Source: an archaeon (lineage in GTDB: Archaea; Asgardarchaeota; Heimdallarchaeia; Heimdallarchaeales; JAJRWK01). Taken from it: 33,725 bases of DNA. Each line of letters opens with the position of its first letter. Positions within the stretch are counted from its first letter, which is position 1. The notes below the pieces were generated by a model that worked only from the letters and a program-made list of their open reading frames with translations, ran no database searches and was not told the DNA's origin. Below are positions 1 to 10,340 of this stretch, piece after piece. The position numbers and the translations under genes are program-made. The stretch lies in assembly GCA_024276795.1 (NCBI GenBank), contig JAJRWK010000038.1, positions 1 through 33,725 on the forward strand, given 5' to 3'.

Positions 1-1266
1 AGGGTATTTCCTGCAACACAATATGTGGCAGAGGGACATCTTCTGGAAAATGCGTTACAGGAAATAGAAAAAGAAATGATTGAGCAATGCGCGAAGCTCG
101 AAAGGGAAGGCAAACAAATTGAAACGGCTAGGCTTAGAGAACGCACGCTATATGATATGACATTATTGCGAGAAACAGGGATGTGCCCCGGTATTGAGAA
201 TTATACGCGGTTTTTTGACGGGAGAAAACCTGGTGACCCCCCATATACTCTACTAGATCATTTCCCGAAAGACTACTTCTTAATCATTGATGAGTCACAT
301 GTGACGGTACCTCAAATTAGGGGGATGTACGGCGGGGATTATTCGCGAAAAGTAAACCTAGTAAATCATGGATTTAGGCTTCCCTCCGCGTTTGACAATA
401 GACCTTTGAAATGGGAAGAATTTGAGGAAAAGATGGGAAAAACCTTGTTCATGAGTGCGACTCCGGGTCCATATGAGGTGAAGGTTTCTCAACAAATCGT
501 TGAACAAGTCATTCGACCGACAGGACTAGTTGATCCAGAAATTATTGTTAGACCCACAAATAATCAGATTGATGACCTAATTGCGAGGCTTAGGGCAACC
601 ATTGATAAGGGGCATCGGGCAATAGTTGCCACTCTAACAAAGAAGATGGCAGAGCAGTTGGCGGAGTACTTGCAAGAAATTGGCCTCAAGGTTGAATATT
701 TGCACAGTGAGATTGACACTATTGACCGTGTTGTTCTTCTTCATAGTTTACGTGAAGGAATATTTGACGTGATTGTTGGAATTAATCTTTTGCGAGAGGG
801 TATCGATTTGCCCGAGGTGGCACTTGTAGCGATCCTTGACGCGGATAAGGAAGGATTCTTACGATCGACAAGAAGTCTAATTCAGATAATGGGCCGGGCA
901 GCACGTAACGTAGAGGGTACGGTTGTTTTGTATGCGGATGAAATGACGGGAGCAATGAAGCAGGCAATAAGAGAGAATAATCGTAGAAGGAGAAAACAAC
1001 TAGAGTATAACAAAAAGCACGGAATCACTCCTAAAAGCATTTCCAAAGAGATCATTCAGGTTCTTGACCCAATAAGGGATCAAAATTTAGGGAAATCGAA
1101 GAAGAAAAGAAAAATAGAATTGGCCAAAACATCACGATCAGAATTTGAACAGCTAATAGAGGAACTAACTTTGGAAATGTTAAGCGCAGCAAAGAAAATG
1201 GAGTTTGAGAGAGCAGCAGAATTACGAGACGAGATTAGGGAATTACAAGAGATACTGGGGAATTGA
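1..1266 (+). CDS. uvrB: Excinuclease ABC subunit B, 5'-truncated by window edge
   Basis: Frame is open from base 1 (RVFPATQYVAEGHLLENALQEIEKEM). Contains GIENYTRFFDGRKPGDPPYTLLDHFP, DYFLIIDESHVTVPQIRGMYGGD, helicase motif LLREGIDLPEVALVAILDADKEGFLRS, and a C-terminal UVR domain (EFERAAELRDEIREL). Confidence 0.97.
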   Translation, partial: RVFPATQYVAEGHLLENALQEIEKEMIEQCAKLEREGKQIETARLRERTLYDMTLLRETGMCPGIENYTRFFDGRKPGDPPYTLLDHFPKDYFLIIDESHVTVPQIRGMYGGDYSRKVNLVNHGFRLPSAFDNRPLKWEEFEEKMGKTLFMSATPGPYEVKVSQQIVEQVIRPTGLVDPEIIVRPTNNQIDDLIARLRATIDKGHRAIVATLTKKMAEQLAEYLQEIGLKVEYLHSEIDTIDRVVLLHSLREGIFDVIVGINLLREGIDLPEVALVAILDADKEGFLRSTRSLIQIMGRAARNVEGTVVLYADEMTGAMKQAIRENNRRRRKQLEYNKKHGITPKSISKEIIQVLDPIRDQNLGKSKKKRKIELAKTSRSEFEQLIEELTLEMLSAAKKMEFERAAELRDEIRELQEILGN

Positions 1267-1267
1267 A

Positions 1268-4198
1268 ATGGAACAAGTCGTAAAAGAGACCATTGTAGCA
1301 ATCAAAGAGTCGGATAAGGACACAAAACAAATTCTCGAGGAAGCGAAGTGGATTAGAGTCAGAGGAGCAAGAGAGCATAATCTGAAGAATATTAACGTAG
1401 ATATTCCTCGGAATCAATTTGTTGTAATAACCGGACTATCTGGTAGTGGCAAGTCCTCACTTGCAATCGACACTTTATTTGCAGAAGGTCAGCGAAGATT
1501 CTTGGAGTCACTTAGCTCTTATGCTAGACAGTTTGTTGGTAAGCTAGAAAAACCATTAGTAGATCATATTACCGGACTGTCCCCTGCGATTTGTATTGAT
1601 CAAAAAACAACTTCTGCGAATCCTCGATCAACTGTGGGTACTGTAACTGAAATTTATGATTACTTACGCGTGTTGTTTGCATCGATTGGTGTTCCGTTTT
1701 GTCCCAGGGGGCATGGAGAAGTTTTGCCCACGTCGGTACAGGAGATCATTAATGCTGTTTTGTCGCTTCCAGAAAAAACAAAGATTTCAATTATTGCACC
1801 TGTTGTTCGTCAAAGAAAAGGCCATTACAAAGCGCTTTTTGAGGATATGGTTGCAAAAGGCTATACTGAGGCGATCGTAGATGGAGAACGATTAGATTTA
1901 ACCGAAAAAGAACTTGACTTAGATAAGAAGAAAAAACACTCTATTGAAATTGTTATTGACAAATTGCGAGTAGTCGAGAAAAATAAGGAAAGAATTGCGG
2001 ATGGCATAGAACAAGCTCTGCAACTTGCAAACGGGATCGTTTCGGTCAAAGTCCTACGTGAAGACAAAACTGAAGAGCAGATGCTATTTAGTGAAACGGG
2101 TTCCTGTCCTAAATGCGGTTTTGCTGCCCCAGAATTAGAGCCACGATTATTCTCATTCAATTCCCCACAAGGTGCGTGTCCTTCTTGTACAGGACTCGGC
2201 GTAGTCCTTAGAGCGGATCCAGATCTAATAATCCCCGACAAAACAAAGACGATAAGAGAAGGAGCAATTCTCCCTCTCAGCAAATCCCCTGATTCTTGGT
2301 CCCTTAGGATAATTGCTAGCCTTGGTGAACAATACGGTTTCACACTGGATACACCGATTAATCAAATTTCTAGTGAAGGATTAGATGCATTGCTCTTTGG
2401 AAGCAAGAAAGCAGTCAATGTTGAGATTTCCAGCAAGTCAGTAGATAGTGAATTCAGTTGGTCATACAAGAAGCCAACAGAAGGAATCGTAAATGCCATT
2501 CAGCGAAGACATCGCCAGACAAAATCGGAGAGCATGAGGACGTATTACGAGTCTTTTATGAGTGAATATATCTGCGAAGAATGCAATGGCACTAGGTTAA
2601 ACCCAACGGCTCTTTCAGTTAAAATAGCGGGATATTCTATTGCTCAGATCAACGAGATGTCAGTTAGAGAAGCATATGAATTTTTGAGTAATCTTGATCA
2701 GAGACTTTCCAAAAAGGAGAGGCTCATTTCAGAACAGATCCTTAAGGAATTGCGTGAAAGACTGGGATTCTTGATTTCAGTTGGACTCGATTATCTTACA
2801 CTTAATCGGAAGGCATCTACGCTATCCGGGGGAGAAGCACAGAGAATTCGTTTAGCAACCCAGATTGGGAGCAAGCTTGTTGGGGTTCTTTATGTTCTTG
2901 ATGAACCTTCCATTGGTCTTCACCCGAGAGACACCGCTCGATTAATTGCGACTTTTAAGCAGCTTAGATCCCTTGGAAACAGTGTTTTGGTTGTCGAACA
3001 TGATGAATTAACTATTCGCTCTGCGGATTATGTGTTAGATATGGGTCCGGGAGCTGGATTGAATGGGGGATGGGTTGTAGCCCAAGGTACTGTGGAAGAG
3101 ATCTTGCATCACAGAGAAAGTTTGACGGCGAAATACTTGAGAGGAGAATTAAAGATTAGGGTTCCCGAGAAAAGAAGGCAAGCAAAAGGATGGCTTGTTC
3201 TTACAGGAGTCAGACACAATAATTTGAAAGACGTTACTGTAAAATTCCCCTTGGGAACATTTACTTGCATCACAGGAGTCTCGGGATCGGGTAAAAGTTC
3301 GCTAGTACAAGAAGTATTATGGAGAATCCTTGCTCGAAAATTCTATAATAGTAGAGAACGACCCGGCGAATACAAGACGATTGAAGGGTTAAACCTAATT
3401 GACAAAGTGATTCTCATTGATCAAAGCCCAATTGGTAGGACGCCTCGTTCGAATCCAGCGACTTACACGAAAGTTTTTGACCATATTCGTGATTTCTTCG
3501 CAAAGCTCCCAGAGAGTCGAAAACGCGGGTATAAACCGGGAAGATTTTCGTTCAATGTGAAGGGCGGGCGTTGTGAAGCGTGCAGAGGAAACGGGGATGT
3601 CAAAGTTGAATTACATTTTCTTCCAGACGTGTATGTTCCTTGCGATGTGTGCGGAGGAACCCGATTCAATGAAGAAACATTAGAAGTCAAATATAAGGAA
3701 AAGAACATTAGTGAGGTGCTCGACCTTACTATTGACGAGGCTTTCGAGTTTTTTGAGGGATTGCCCAGGATTCAGCGAATTCTGAAAACCCTGATTGATG
3801 TTGGCTGTGGATACCTAAAACTGGGGCAATCTTCAGTAACACTTTCGGGAGGAGAGGCACAGCGAATAAAACTTAGTAGAGAACTGGCAAAACGAACGAC
3901 TGGTAAAACAGTGATCTTGCTTGATGAACCGACCACAGGGTTACATTTCCATGATGTTCGAAGACTCTTATCAGTAATTCACAGACTAGTCGATAAGGGG
4001 AATACAGTTATGGTAATTGAACACAACTTAGACGTTATCAAGAATGCTGACTACATTATTGATCTAGGTCCGGAAGGCGGAGATTTGGGTGGAGAAATCG
4101 TAGCAACAGGCACTCCTGAAGAGGTCTCAAGGCACTCCAAATCCTATACTGGAAAGTTCTTACGGGAAGTGCTAGACAATGATCCTCAGACCGAGTGA
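1268..4198 (+). CDS. uvrA: Excinuclease ABC subunit A
   Basis: Two ABC ATPase modules (GLSGSGKSSLAIDTLFAEGQRR; GVSGSGKSSLVQEVLW), two LSGGEAQRI signatures, CxxC zinc modules. Start set at ATG 1268 just after the uvrB stop rather than the ORF-track start at 1205, which overlaps uvrB. Confidence 0.97.
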   Translation: MEQVVKETIVAIKESDKDTKQILEEAKWIRVRGAREHNLKNINVDIPRNQFVVITGLSGSGKSSLAIDTLFAEGQRRFLESLSSYARQFVGKLEKPLVDHITGLSPAICIDQKTTSANPRSTVGTVTEIYDYLRVLFASIGVPFCPRGHGEVLPTSVQEIINAVLSLPEKTKISIIAPVVRQRKGHYKALFEDMVAKGYTEAIVDGERLDLTEKELDLDKKKKHSIEIVIDKLRVVEKNKERIADGIEQALQLANGIVSVKVLREDKTEEQMLFSETGSCPKCGFAAPELEPRLFSFNSPQGACPSCTGLGVVLRADPDLIIPDKTKTIREGAILPLSKSPDSWSLRIIASLGEQYGFTLDTPINQISSEGLDALLFGSKKAVNVEISSKSVDSEFSWSYKKPTEGIVNAIQRRHRQTKSESMRTYYESFMSEYICEECNGTRLNPTALSVKIAGYSIAQINEMSVREAYEFLSNLDQRLSKKERLISEQILKELRERLGFLISVGLDYLTLNRKASTLSGGEAQRIRLATQIGSKLVGVLYVLDEPSIGLHPRDTARLIATFKQLRSLGNSVLVVEHDELTIRSADYVLDMGPGAGLNGGWVVAQGTVEEILHHRESLTAKYLRGELKIRVPEKRRQAKGWLVLTGVRHNNLKDVTVKFPLGTFTCITGVSGSGKSSLVQEVLWRILARKFYNSRERPGEYKTIEGLNLIDKVILIDQSPIGRTPRSNPATYTKVFDHIRDFFAKLPESRKRGYKPGRFSFNVKGGRCEACRGNGDVKVELHFLPDVYVPCDVCGGTRFNEETLEVKYKEKNISEVLDLTIDEAFEFFEGLPRIQRILKTLIDVGCGYLKLGQSSVTLSGGEAQRIKLSRELAKRTTGKTVILLDEPTTGLHFHDVRRLLSVIHRLVDKGNTVMVIEHNLDVIKNADYIIDLGPEGGDLGGEIVATGTPEEVSRHSKSYTGKFLREVLDNDPQTE

Positions 4199-5969
4199 GA
4201 TAAATTTAGCTCCAAACAGTCCAGGAGTCTACATCATTTTTGACAAGAGTAACAAAATCATTTACATAGGTAAGTCAAAAGCGCTCCGCAATCGCTTACA
4301 AACACATTTTCATCCTTCCACGCCAGCGACAAAGTCAAGAATCATTCAACAACTTGCACATCAAATTCAGCTGATCGAGACCGAAACGGAAGCGGAGGCA
4401 TTATTGTTGGAATTCAACCTCATCCAAGAACATCGCCCTTCTCTTAATTCTAGGCAGAAAGATAGCAAATCGTTTCCTTATCTTAAGATTACCACAGAAG
4501 AGAAGTATCCAAGAGTTCTCATTGTTCGGGAAGAAAAAAGCAGTAATGCGATTTATCTCGGCCCATACGCTAACGTGAAAAGCCTTCGGAAATCACTCCG
4601 ATTTGCATTAAGACATTTCCCGGTTGCAGACTGTGAAGCGGATATTGATTCTGAGAAAGGAAAAAAGTATGCAAGAATATGTATGAGGAAAAAGTTAGGA
4701 ACCTGTTTTGCACCATGTAGCAAGAATATCGCAAAGGAAATTTATCAATTGAATATAGAAAGGCTTATTCAGTTCTTCTCTGGCGAATTTGAGCCATTAA
4801 TCTCGGGATTAGAACACGAGATGTGGAATCTAGCGGAGAGACAAGAATATGAAGGAGCAGCAAAAATAAGAGACACCATACGAGCTCTCAGGAAAACCAT
4901 GCAACGACAAAACGTCTTTCTCTCGAGTCCAATCTCTGCGACCATAATTGCAGAGACCACACATTCTCCTCAAATAATTATTATCATAGAACTACGAAAT
5001 GGGAGAGTAGTTAATTCTATTGAGTTACCCATCTCGAAGACGAAAAACCGAAAGAGCTGGATTCCTTTTATCCTAGAACGCCTAAGCAATCCTCCAGGAA
5101 ATATGGTCATCACGGAGCCGCATTCACCTTTGTGGAAATATCTCGAGAACGAACTAATTGAGAGGGGAATAATGCTTAGACCACCTTCAAGTAACACTGA
5201 ACAAGAACTGTACAACTATGCATTACAACATGCAATGCTTTCAAGAAAGAGATTAGCCCAGATCAAGTCAGGCCGAAAAACAGCTAGACAGCAACAGAAA
5301 GACTTAGCAGCAATATTTGGAAAGAACATCCAAGTTATTCATTGCTTTGACGTTTCCACACTCCAAGGTCGCCAGAATGTTGCTGCGAGTGTTGTATTTT
5401 ACGAAGGAAACCCTCGCAAGACAGAATATCGAAGATATAAGAGTGTACTTCACAGCCACCAAGATGACTACAAAGTTATCGAGGAAGCTGTTTATCGGAG
5501 GTACGTAAAAGAAGACACTCCGGACTTGCTACTTATTGATGGTGGTTTAGGTCAGGTGAACGCTGCTCTTCGTGGGTTAGAAAAAGCCGGGAAAAACACC
5601 TCTTCATTAATCATCGCTGGTCTCGCGAAGAAAGAAGAAACGCTGATATTCCCAAATGGAAGAACCAAAAAGCTTGATTTAGAGCGGCCAGCAATGTTAT
5701 TGTTAAGAAAAATTCGTGATGAAGCTCATAGATTCGCAGTGACTTATCATCGAAAGTTAAGACAGAAGCAGAACTTGAAGTCGATATTGGATGAGATCGA
5801 GGGAATCGGTCCCAAACGGAAAAAAGCGATTCTGGAGACGTTTCCTTCGATAGAATTTATGCAAAAAGAGAACGTCTCTCCGGAGCTATTATCAAGAAAA
5901 GCAAGGATCCCTTTGGAACTTGCCAGAAGGATCACAAAGCATATCCACGATCAAGATTCCACGGCATAA
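4179..5969 (+). CDS. uvrC: Excinuclease ABC subunit C
   Basis: GIY-YIG domain (PGVYIIFDKSNKIIYIGKSKALRNRL), UVR motif (YEGAAKIRDTIRAL), RNase H-like endonuclease region (LLLIDGGLGQVNAAL), C-terminal HhH (LDEIEGIGPKRKKAIL). Overlaps the uvrA 3' end by 20 nt. Confidence 0.96.
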   Translation: MILRPSEINLAPNSPGVYIIFDKSNKIIYIGKSKALRNRLQTHFHPSTPATKSRIIQQLAHQIQLIETETEAEALLLEFNLIQEHRPSLNSRQKDSKSFPYLKITTEEKYPRVLIVREEKSSNAIYLGPYANVKSLRKSLRFALRHFPVADCEADIDSEKGKKYARICMRKKLGTCFAPCSKNIAKEIYQLNIERLIQFFSGEFEPLISGLEHEMWNLAERQEYEGAAKIRDTIRALRKTMQRQNVFLSSPISATIIAETTHSPQIIIIIELRNGRVVNSIELPISKTKNRKSWIPFILERLSNPPGNMVITEPHSPLWKYLENELIERGIMLRPPSSNTEQELYNYALQHAMLSRKRLAQIKSGRKTARQQQKDLAAIFGKNIQVIHCFDVSTLQGRQNVAASVVFYEGNPRKTEYRRYKSVLHSHQDDYKVIEEAVYRRYVKEDTPDLLLIDGGLGQVNAALRGLEKAGKNTSSLIIAGLAKKEETLIFPNGRTKKLDLERPAMLLLRKIRDEAHRFAVTYHRKLRQKQNLKSILDEIEGIGPKRKKAILETFPSIEFMQKENVSPELLSRKARIPLELARRITKHIHDQDSTA

Positions 5970-6043
5970 TTCAAGCAGACACCAAAAGACAAATGGAAAA
6001 GAGAAAAGTCAGATATGGCGAAAAGCGGAAAGGTTAGAGTGAT

Positions 6044-6427
6044 CTACATCCATCTGAGTGCTCTTTTCTTCCACCAATAGCCAAAACCTACAAAGATAAT
6101 AGCCAAGAAAGCAGAGGCTGTGACGACGCCAGAAAGTCTCAGAGTCTGAGCAGAAACACTCCATGTGAGCAGAAACGCTGTAATCACATCAAATAAAACA
6201 AAGACAAGTGCAAAGACATAATATTGAAAACTAAAACGTTGATGGGCCTCACCAATGGGGATTTCACCACATTCATACGCAATAAACGTCCCTAAGGGTT
6301 GCCCGTCGGGACCCAAGAATCCTTGACGCTTAGGAGCTAAAAGTCTATTGAGGGCGAGAAATGCGATAACGGTAATGGACCCTATGAGCAACAGAACCGC
6401 AACTGAAATGTATTCTACTAGTGCCAT
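6044..6427 (-). CDS. nuoA: NADH-quinone oxidoreductase subunit A-like protein (complex I NuoA/NdhC family)
   Basis: 127 aa with three predicted TM helices and YECGEIPIGEAHQRFSFQYYVFALVFVLFDV, the NuoA signature. Confidence 0.88.
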   Translation of the reverse strand: MALVEYISVAVLLLIGSITVIAFLALNRLLAPKRQGFLGPDGQPLGTFIAYECGEIPIGEAHQRFSFQYYVFALVFVLFDVITAFLLTWSVSAQTLRLSGVVTASAFLAIIFVGFGYWWKKRALRWM

Positions 6428-6742
6428 GGAATCGCCTCAGTACTTACTAAGATCAACAAGTGTAACGGTTTTAAAAATTTGTTTACAGAGAAAAGCCTTA
6501 TTGATAAGAATTGGAGTGCAATTCACGCACATTATTTAATTCATGATTCTTCGTTAGTTCTTCAAACAAGGCAGGGGATCACTTGGGCGCGTTGAACCAT
6601 TGTGTTCTGAGGGCGAAAAACGAGACATCTACGTGAGACTATTGATTCTCATGATTTTCCCACGGATTTAGGGGGCTTAAATACCAAACTTCGCATTACG
6701 TATCGAGCATTAGCTCACTCAACAGTCAAACAGTGATGTAAA

Positions 6743-6820
6743 ATGGAACCCAAAGACACACGTGATTTGGACAATTACTATTTTTGGCCTGAACCCCCAA
6801 TTGGTGGACGCTGGGGATAA
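6743..6820 (+). other. Possible micro-ORF, 25 aa: MEPKDTRDLDNYYFWPEPPIGGRWG
   Basis: ATG 6743 to TAA 6818-6820 in an otherwise empty intergenic region; aromatic-rich and protein-like, but too short to be sure. Confidence 0.25.
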
Positions 6821-7014
6821 AACCCACTAGTTTGTTCACCTATCCCCTCCTTTTTCTCTTTTGACACTAATGATTCCTGACAGGTTCAACAAGGAATAAT
6901 CTTATTTCCTTTGACTTCTGGGAAACGCTTCTTTGAATACTCCAAGTAATGCTTAAAAACAAAAGTGAACATATCATAGAAAAATTTGATAACTTCCACT
7001 AATTAATAACAATA

Positions 7015-9792
7015 ATGAGTTCTGGAGACCAATCCCGAATCGATGAATTCTTTGAAGATAAGACTGATTCGGAGAAGAAGAGGCAGAATAAAGTAAGTAG
7101 CCACCCAAAGAAAGCTGATTTGAATACAAGCCAGAACTCAAAGGAAACAAGTTCAGGTAGACAAGTTGGGAAAAAAGCAGAATCTGGAGAGCAGAAAATC
7201 TTACAAAACTTGCCAAATAGCAAGATATTGCCTCCTCCCGATGGAAAAGAGATCTATCTTTTGGATATCCAATACTCTGGAAATAAAAACAAAGCAGTGT
7301 TAACATTTGTAGATCCAATTTCCGGTCAGCTATTTCAATGGATTGATCAAACAGGACACAGGCCTTATCTCTTGACGACTCTAAAGCCTGATGAGATCAT
7401 GCAGGTTGATCGTGTCGCGAGTTCTAAGAATTTTGTAGGGATTGAGAGCGTTACAAGAACCAACTTGCTATTGTTTCAAGAAAGAAAGTATTCTCGAATA
7501 ATTGGCTCGAATCCATTGGCAATTGGTGGAAGGCAAGATTCGTTTAGACAACTTATCGGCCCTGCGTATGAGGCAGATATTCGTTATCATTTGAACTATA
7601 TTTGTGACAGAGCAATTACTCCGGCAAGCTTCTTTGAGTTTAGAGATAATAAGCCCCATGAGCGGACAATGCAAATCGATGAAGAGATCCAAAATGCCTT
7701 GGAAAAGGCATTTGAGAACGAGGAAAAAGAAGAAAAAGATCTCCTACAAGAGTACATGCCGCTTTTGTTCTCTCCAATGCCTGATGTATTACGAGCGTCC
7801 TTTGATATTGAGGTTGCTTCAGATGAAGGAAGAATGCCAAATGTGGTTGAAGCCGAGCAAGCAATCATTAGTATCGCATTGACTGATACCTTGGGAAATC
7901 GAGTGGTTTGGGTTCTTTTGAGAAAAAAAAAGAGTGGCTTATTGCTAAAGCAAGATGTAATAATCCGAGTATTTCACAATGAGAAAGAACTAATTCGTGA
8001 TTTCTTTTCGATTATTTCCAGATATCCAATTGTTGTCACATTTAATGGAGACAATTTTGATATCCCTTATTTGATACGAAGAGCTATGAGATTGGAATTC
8101 AGCGAGCAAGAAATCCCATTTGAGATAAAGAATAAAGAGGGTTATTGCAAGAGCGGAGCAGTACACTTGGATCTTTATCAATTCTTCAAGCAAGCGGCGA
8201 TCAAGGTCTATGCGTTTGGCAACGCCTATGACAGCGCTAGTTTGGATGAGTTGTCCAGTGCATTGCTTGGCAAACAGAAAATAGAGTTTGAAGGGACTAT
8301 TGAGAACCTAACCCTAGATAAATTATTAGAGTATAATCTTAGAGACGCAGAACTCACGCTAGAGCTTACGAGGTTCAACAATAATCTCGTAATGGATCTG
8401 ATCTGGACCTTAATGAGGATAACCAAAATGCCGATGCACGACTTCATTCGCAATACTGTAAGTACATGGATCAGAAATTGGTTTATTTTTGAGCACCGAA
8501 AAAAGAAGCTATTGATTCCAAATAGGAGTGATATTTTATCACTCAAAGGGTCAGCTTCAACGACTGCAATGATTAAGGGGAAAAAATACCAAGGGGCAAT
8601 AGTCATTACTCCCAAAGCAGGGATTTGGTGGAATGTCCACGTCATGGACTTCGCATCTCTTTATCCTTCTCTCATCAAAGTTCGAAATCTATCCTACGAG
8701 ACCATTAATTGTCCTCATCAAGATTGTCAGGAAAATGTTGTTCCCGGTACAACGCACTGGGTTTGTACCAAAAAGCAGGGATTCATGTCAGCATTGGTAG
8801 GATTCATTAGAGACGTTAGGGTAAATTGGTTCAAGCCAAAAACCAAAGATAGTAGTCTGCCGAAACGCGTTCGAAACCAGTACAATGTTATTCAAGCTTC
8901 GCTGAAGGTTCTAATAAACGCAGCCTATGGTGTATTTGGAGCGGAGTACTTTTCTTTCTACTGCCCACCTGTTGCAGAGTCAACTGCAGCACTAGCAAGA
9001 TTTGCAATTTCAAAAACCAAAGAATATTGTGAAAATGTGTTAGGGCTTGAGGTTATTTATGGAGACACAGATTCTGTTTTTCTACTTAATCCAAGTGATG
9101 AAGCAGTGGAGGAATTGAAAAAATGGAGCAGAAAAGAACTCCAAGTCGACTTAGGAACAGATTATGTTTTTCGATACGTTGTACTTTCAGAGAGAAAAAA
9201 GAATTATTTCGGAGTCACAAATGATGGAAAAATTATTGTCAAGGGGTTGCTAGGAAAAAAGAGAAATACCCCTCCAATGGTTAGAAAAGCATTCCAAAGA
9301 GTACTAAACACTCTAAGAAACATCCACAGCGAAAAAGATTTTGAGACTGCCCGCGCAAAAATCATTTCAGAAATTAGAATACTTATCAAGAAAATAAAGT
9401 CATTCGATTTTGATATTGAAGAAATTGCGATTAGTCAGACGGTATCGCAATCGTTGAAAAATTATAAGGCTTGGACCCCCGTCTTGCAAGCAATCGCTCA
9501 ATTATTCAGTGATGAGGACACGACTCGACAATTGGGAGAAGGATCGACAATATTCTTCGTTCCAGTTAGGCCTTTCCGATTTAACGTTAATACAGAAGCA
9601 ATACCCAAACAATATCAGGGCACCCAAACCTGTAGCGTGAAACCCATTGAACGTGTCAAAAAACGAGATGAGATTGACACAGAAAAAATAATTGAACACG
9701 TCAGAAGCACGTTTTCACAAATCTTAGAAACACTTGAGATCTCTTGGGATGAGATACAGGGTGTGCAATCTATTGATCAATTTTTTGATTGA
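7015..9792 (+). CDS. polB: DNA polymerase family B (replicative type, with 3'-5' exonuclease motifs)
   Basis: Exo I SFDIEV, Exo II TFNGDNFDIPYL, Exo III YNLRDAELT; Pol motif A MDFASLYPSLIKVRNLS, motif B KVLINAAYGVFGAEY, motif C VIYGDTDSVF. Confidence 0.97.
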   Translation: MSSGDQSRIDEFFEDKTDSEKKRQNKVSSHPKKADLNTSQNSKETSSGRQVGKKAESGEQKILQNLPNSKILPPPDGKEIYLLDIQYSGNKNKAVLTFVDPISGQLFQWIDQTGHRPYLLTTLKPDEIMQVDRVASSKNFVGIESVTRTNLLLFQERKYSRIIGSNPLAIGGRQDSFRQLIGPAYEADIRYHLNYICDRAITPASFFEFRDNKPHERTMQIDEEIQNALEKAFENEEKEEKDLLQEYMPLLFSPMPDVLRASFDIEVASDEGRMPNVVEAEQAIISIALTDTLGNRVVWVLLRKKKSGLLLKQDVIIRVFHNEKELIRDFFSIISRYPIVVTFNGDNFDIPYLIRRAMRLEFSEQEIPFEIKNKEGYCKSGAVHLDLYQFFKQAAIKVYAFGNAYDSASLDELSSALLGKQKIEFEGTIENLTLDKLLEYNLRDAELTLELTRFNNNLVMDLIWTLMRITKMPMHDFIRNTVSTWIRNWFIFEHRKKKLLIPNRSDILSLKGSASTTAMIKGKKYQGAIVITPKAGIWWNVHVMDFASLYPSLIKVRNLSYETINCPHQDCQENVVPGTTHWVCTKKQGFMSALVGFIRDVRVNWFKPKTKDSSLPKRVRNQYNVIQASLKVLINAAYGVFGAEYFSFYCPPVAESTAALARFAISKTKEYCENVLGLEVIYGDTDSVFLLNPSDEAVEELKKWSRKELQVDLGTDYVFRYVVLSERKKNYFGVTNDGKIIVKGLLGKKRNTPPMVRKAFQRVLNTLRNIHSEKDFETARAKIISEIRILIKKIKSFDFDIEEIAISQTVSQSLKNYKAWTPVLQAIAQLFSDEDTTRQLGEGSTIFFVPVRPFRFNVNTEAIPKQYQGTQTCSVKPIERVKKRDEIDTEKIIEHVRSTFSQILETLEISWDEIQGVQSIDQFFD

Positions 9793-10025
9793 ACCGCAGA
9801 AAAAAGAGTTCACAATATTGGGATCAGCGTAGAATAAGAATACCCAAGTAGCTCACATAGTGTGCATCTGTAAAAAGAAGTGGATCACAAGTTACTAGAC
9901 TCTTTATCAACAAAAGTGTTTTTCACACAAGAATAGGGATTATCTTTGCATTTTCTCCTAGTTTATAACCGCAATTCTCTTATTTGAAACCCATAAGGCA
10001 ATATTAGAGCGGCTTAGGGATCACC

Positions 10026-10337
10026 ATGACGAAGGATTTACTTTTGGAAGTCAAACAACTAGAACAAACTATTGAGCATCAAATTCAAGAAAAAAGGAAA
10101 TGGGCTGGAAAAGAGATTGAAAATGCGCGCAAAACAGCTCAGGAAATAGTAGATAAAGCAAAAAAGGAAGGAAGAAAGGAAGCTGATTCAATTCTCAAGA
10201 AAATAGAAGAGGAAACAGAACAAGAGATCAGCAGTATTCAAAAAGAAGCCCAAGCAAGAAAAGAGCGACTAAGAAAACAATACGCGGAAAATAAAAGGAA
10301 AATAATTGACACAATCGTTAATATGATTGTTTCCTGA
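10026..10337 (+). CDS. A/V-type ATP synthase peripheral-stalk subunit H/G-like coiled coil
   Basis: 103 aa, highly charged heptad-like coiled coil, immediately upstream (3 nt gap) of an ATPase subunit F gene. Confidence 0.72.
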   Translation: MTKDLLLEVKQLEQTIEHQIQEKRKWAGKEIENARKTAQEIVDKAKKEGRKEADSILKKIEEETEQEISSIQKEAQARKERLRKQYAENKRKIIDTIVNMIVS

Positions 10338-10340
10338 GGG

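Noticed and set aside
1861-2343. 160-aa minus-strand ORF inside uvrA
   Set aside because: Antisense shadow of uvrA with low-complexity translation.
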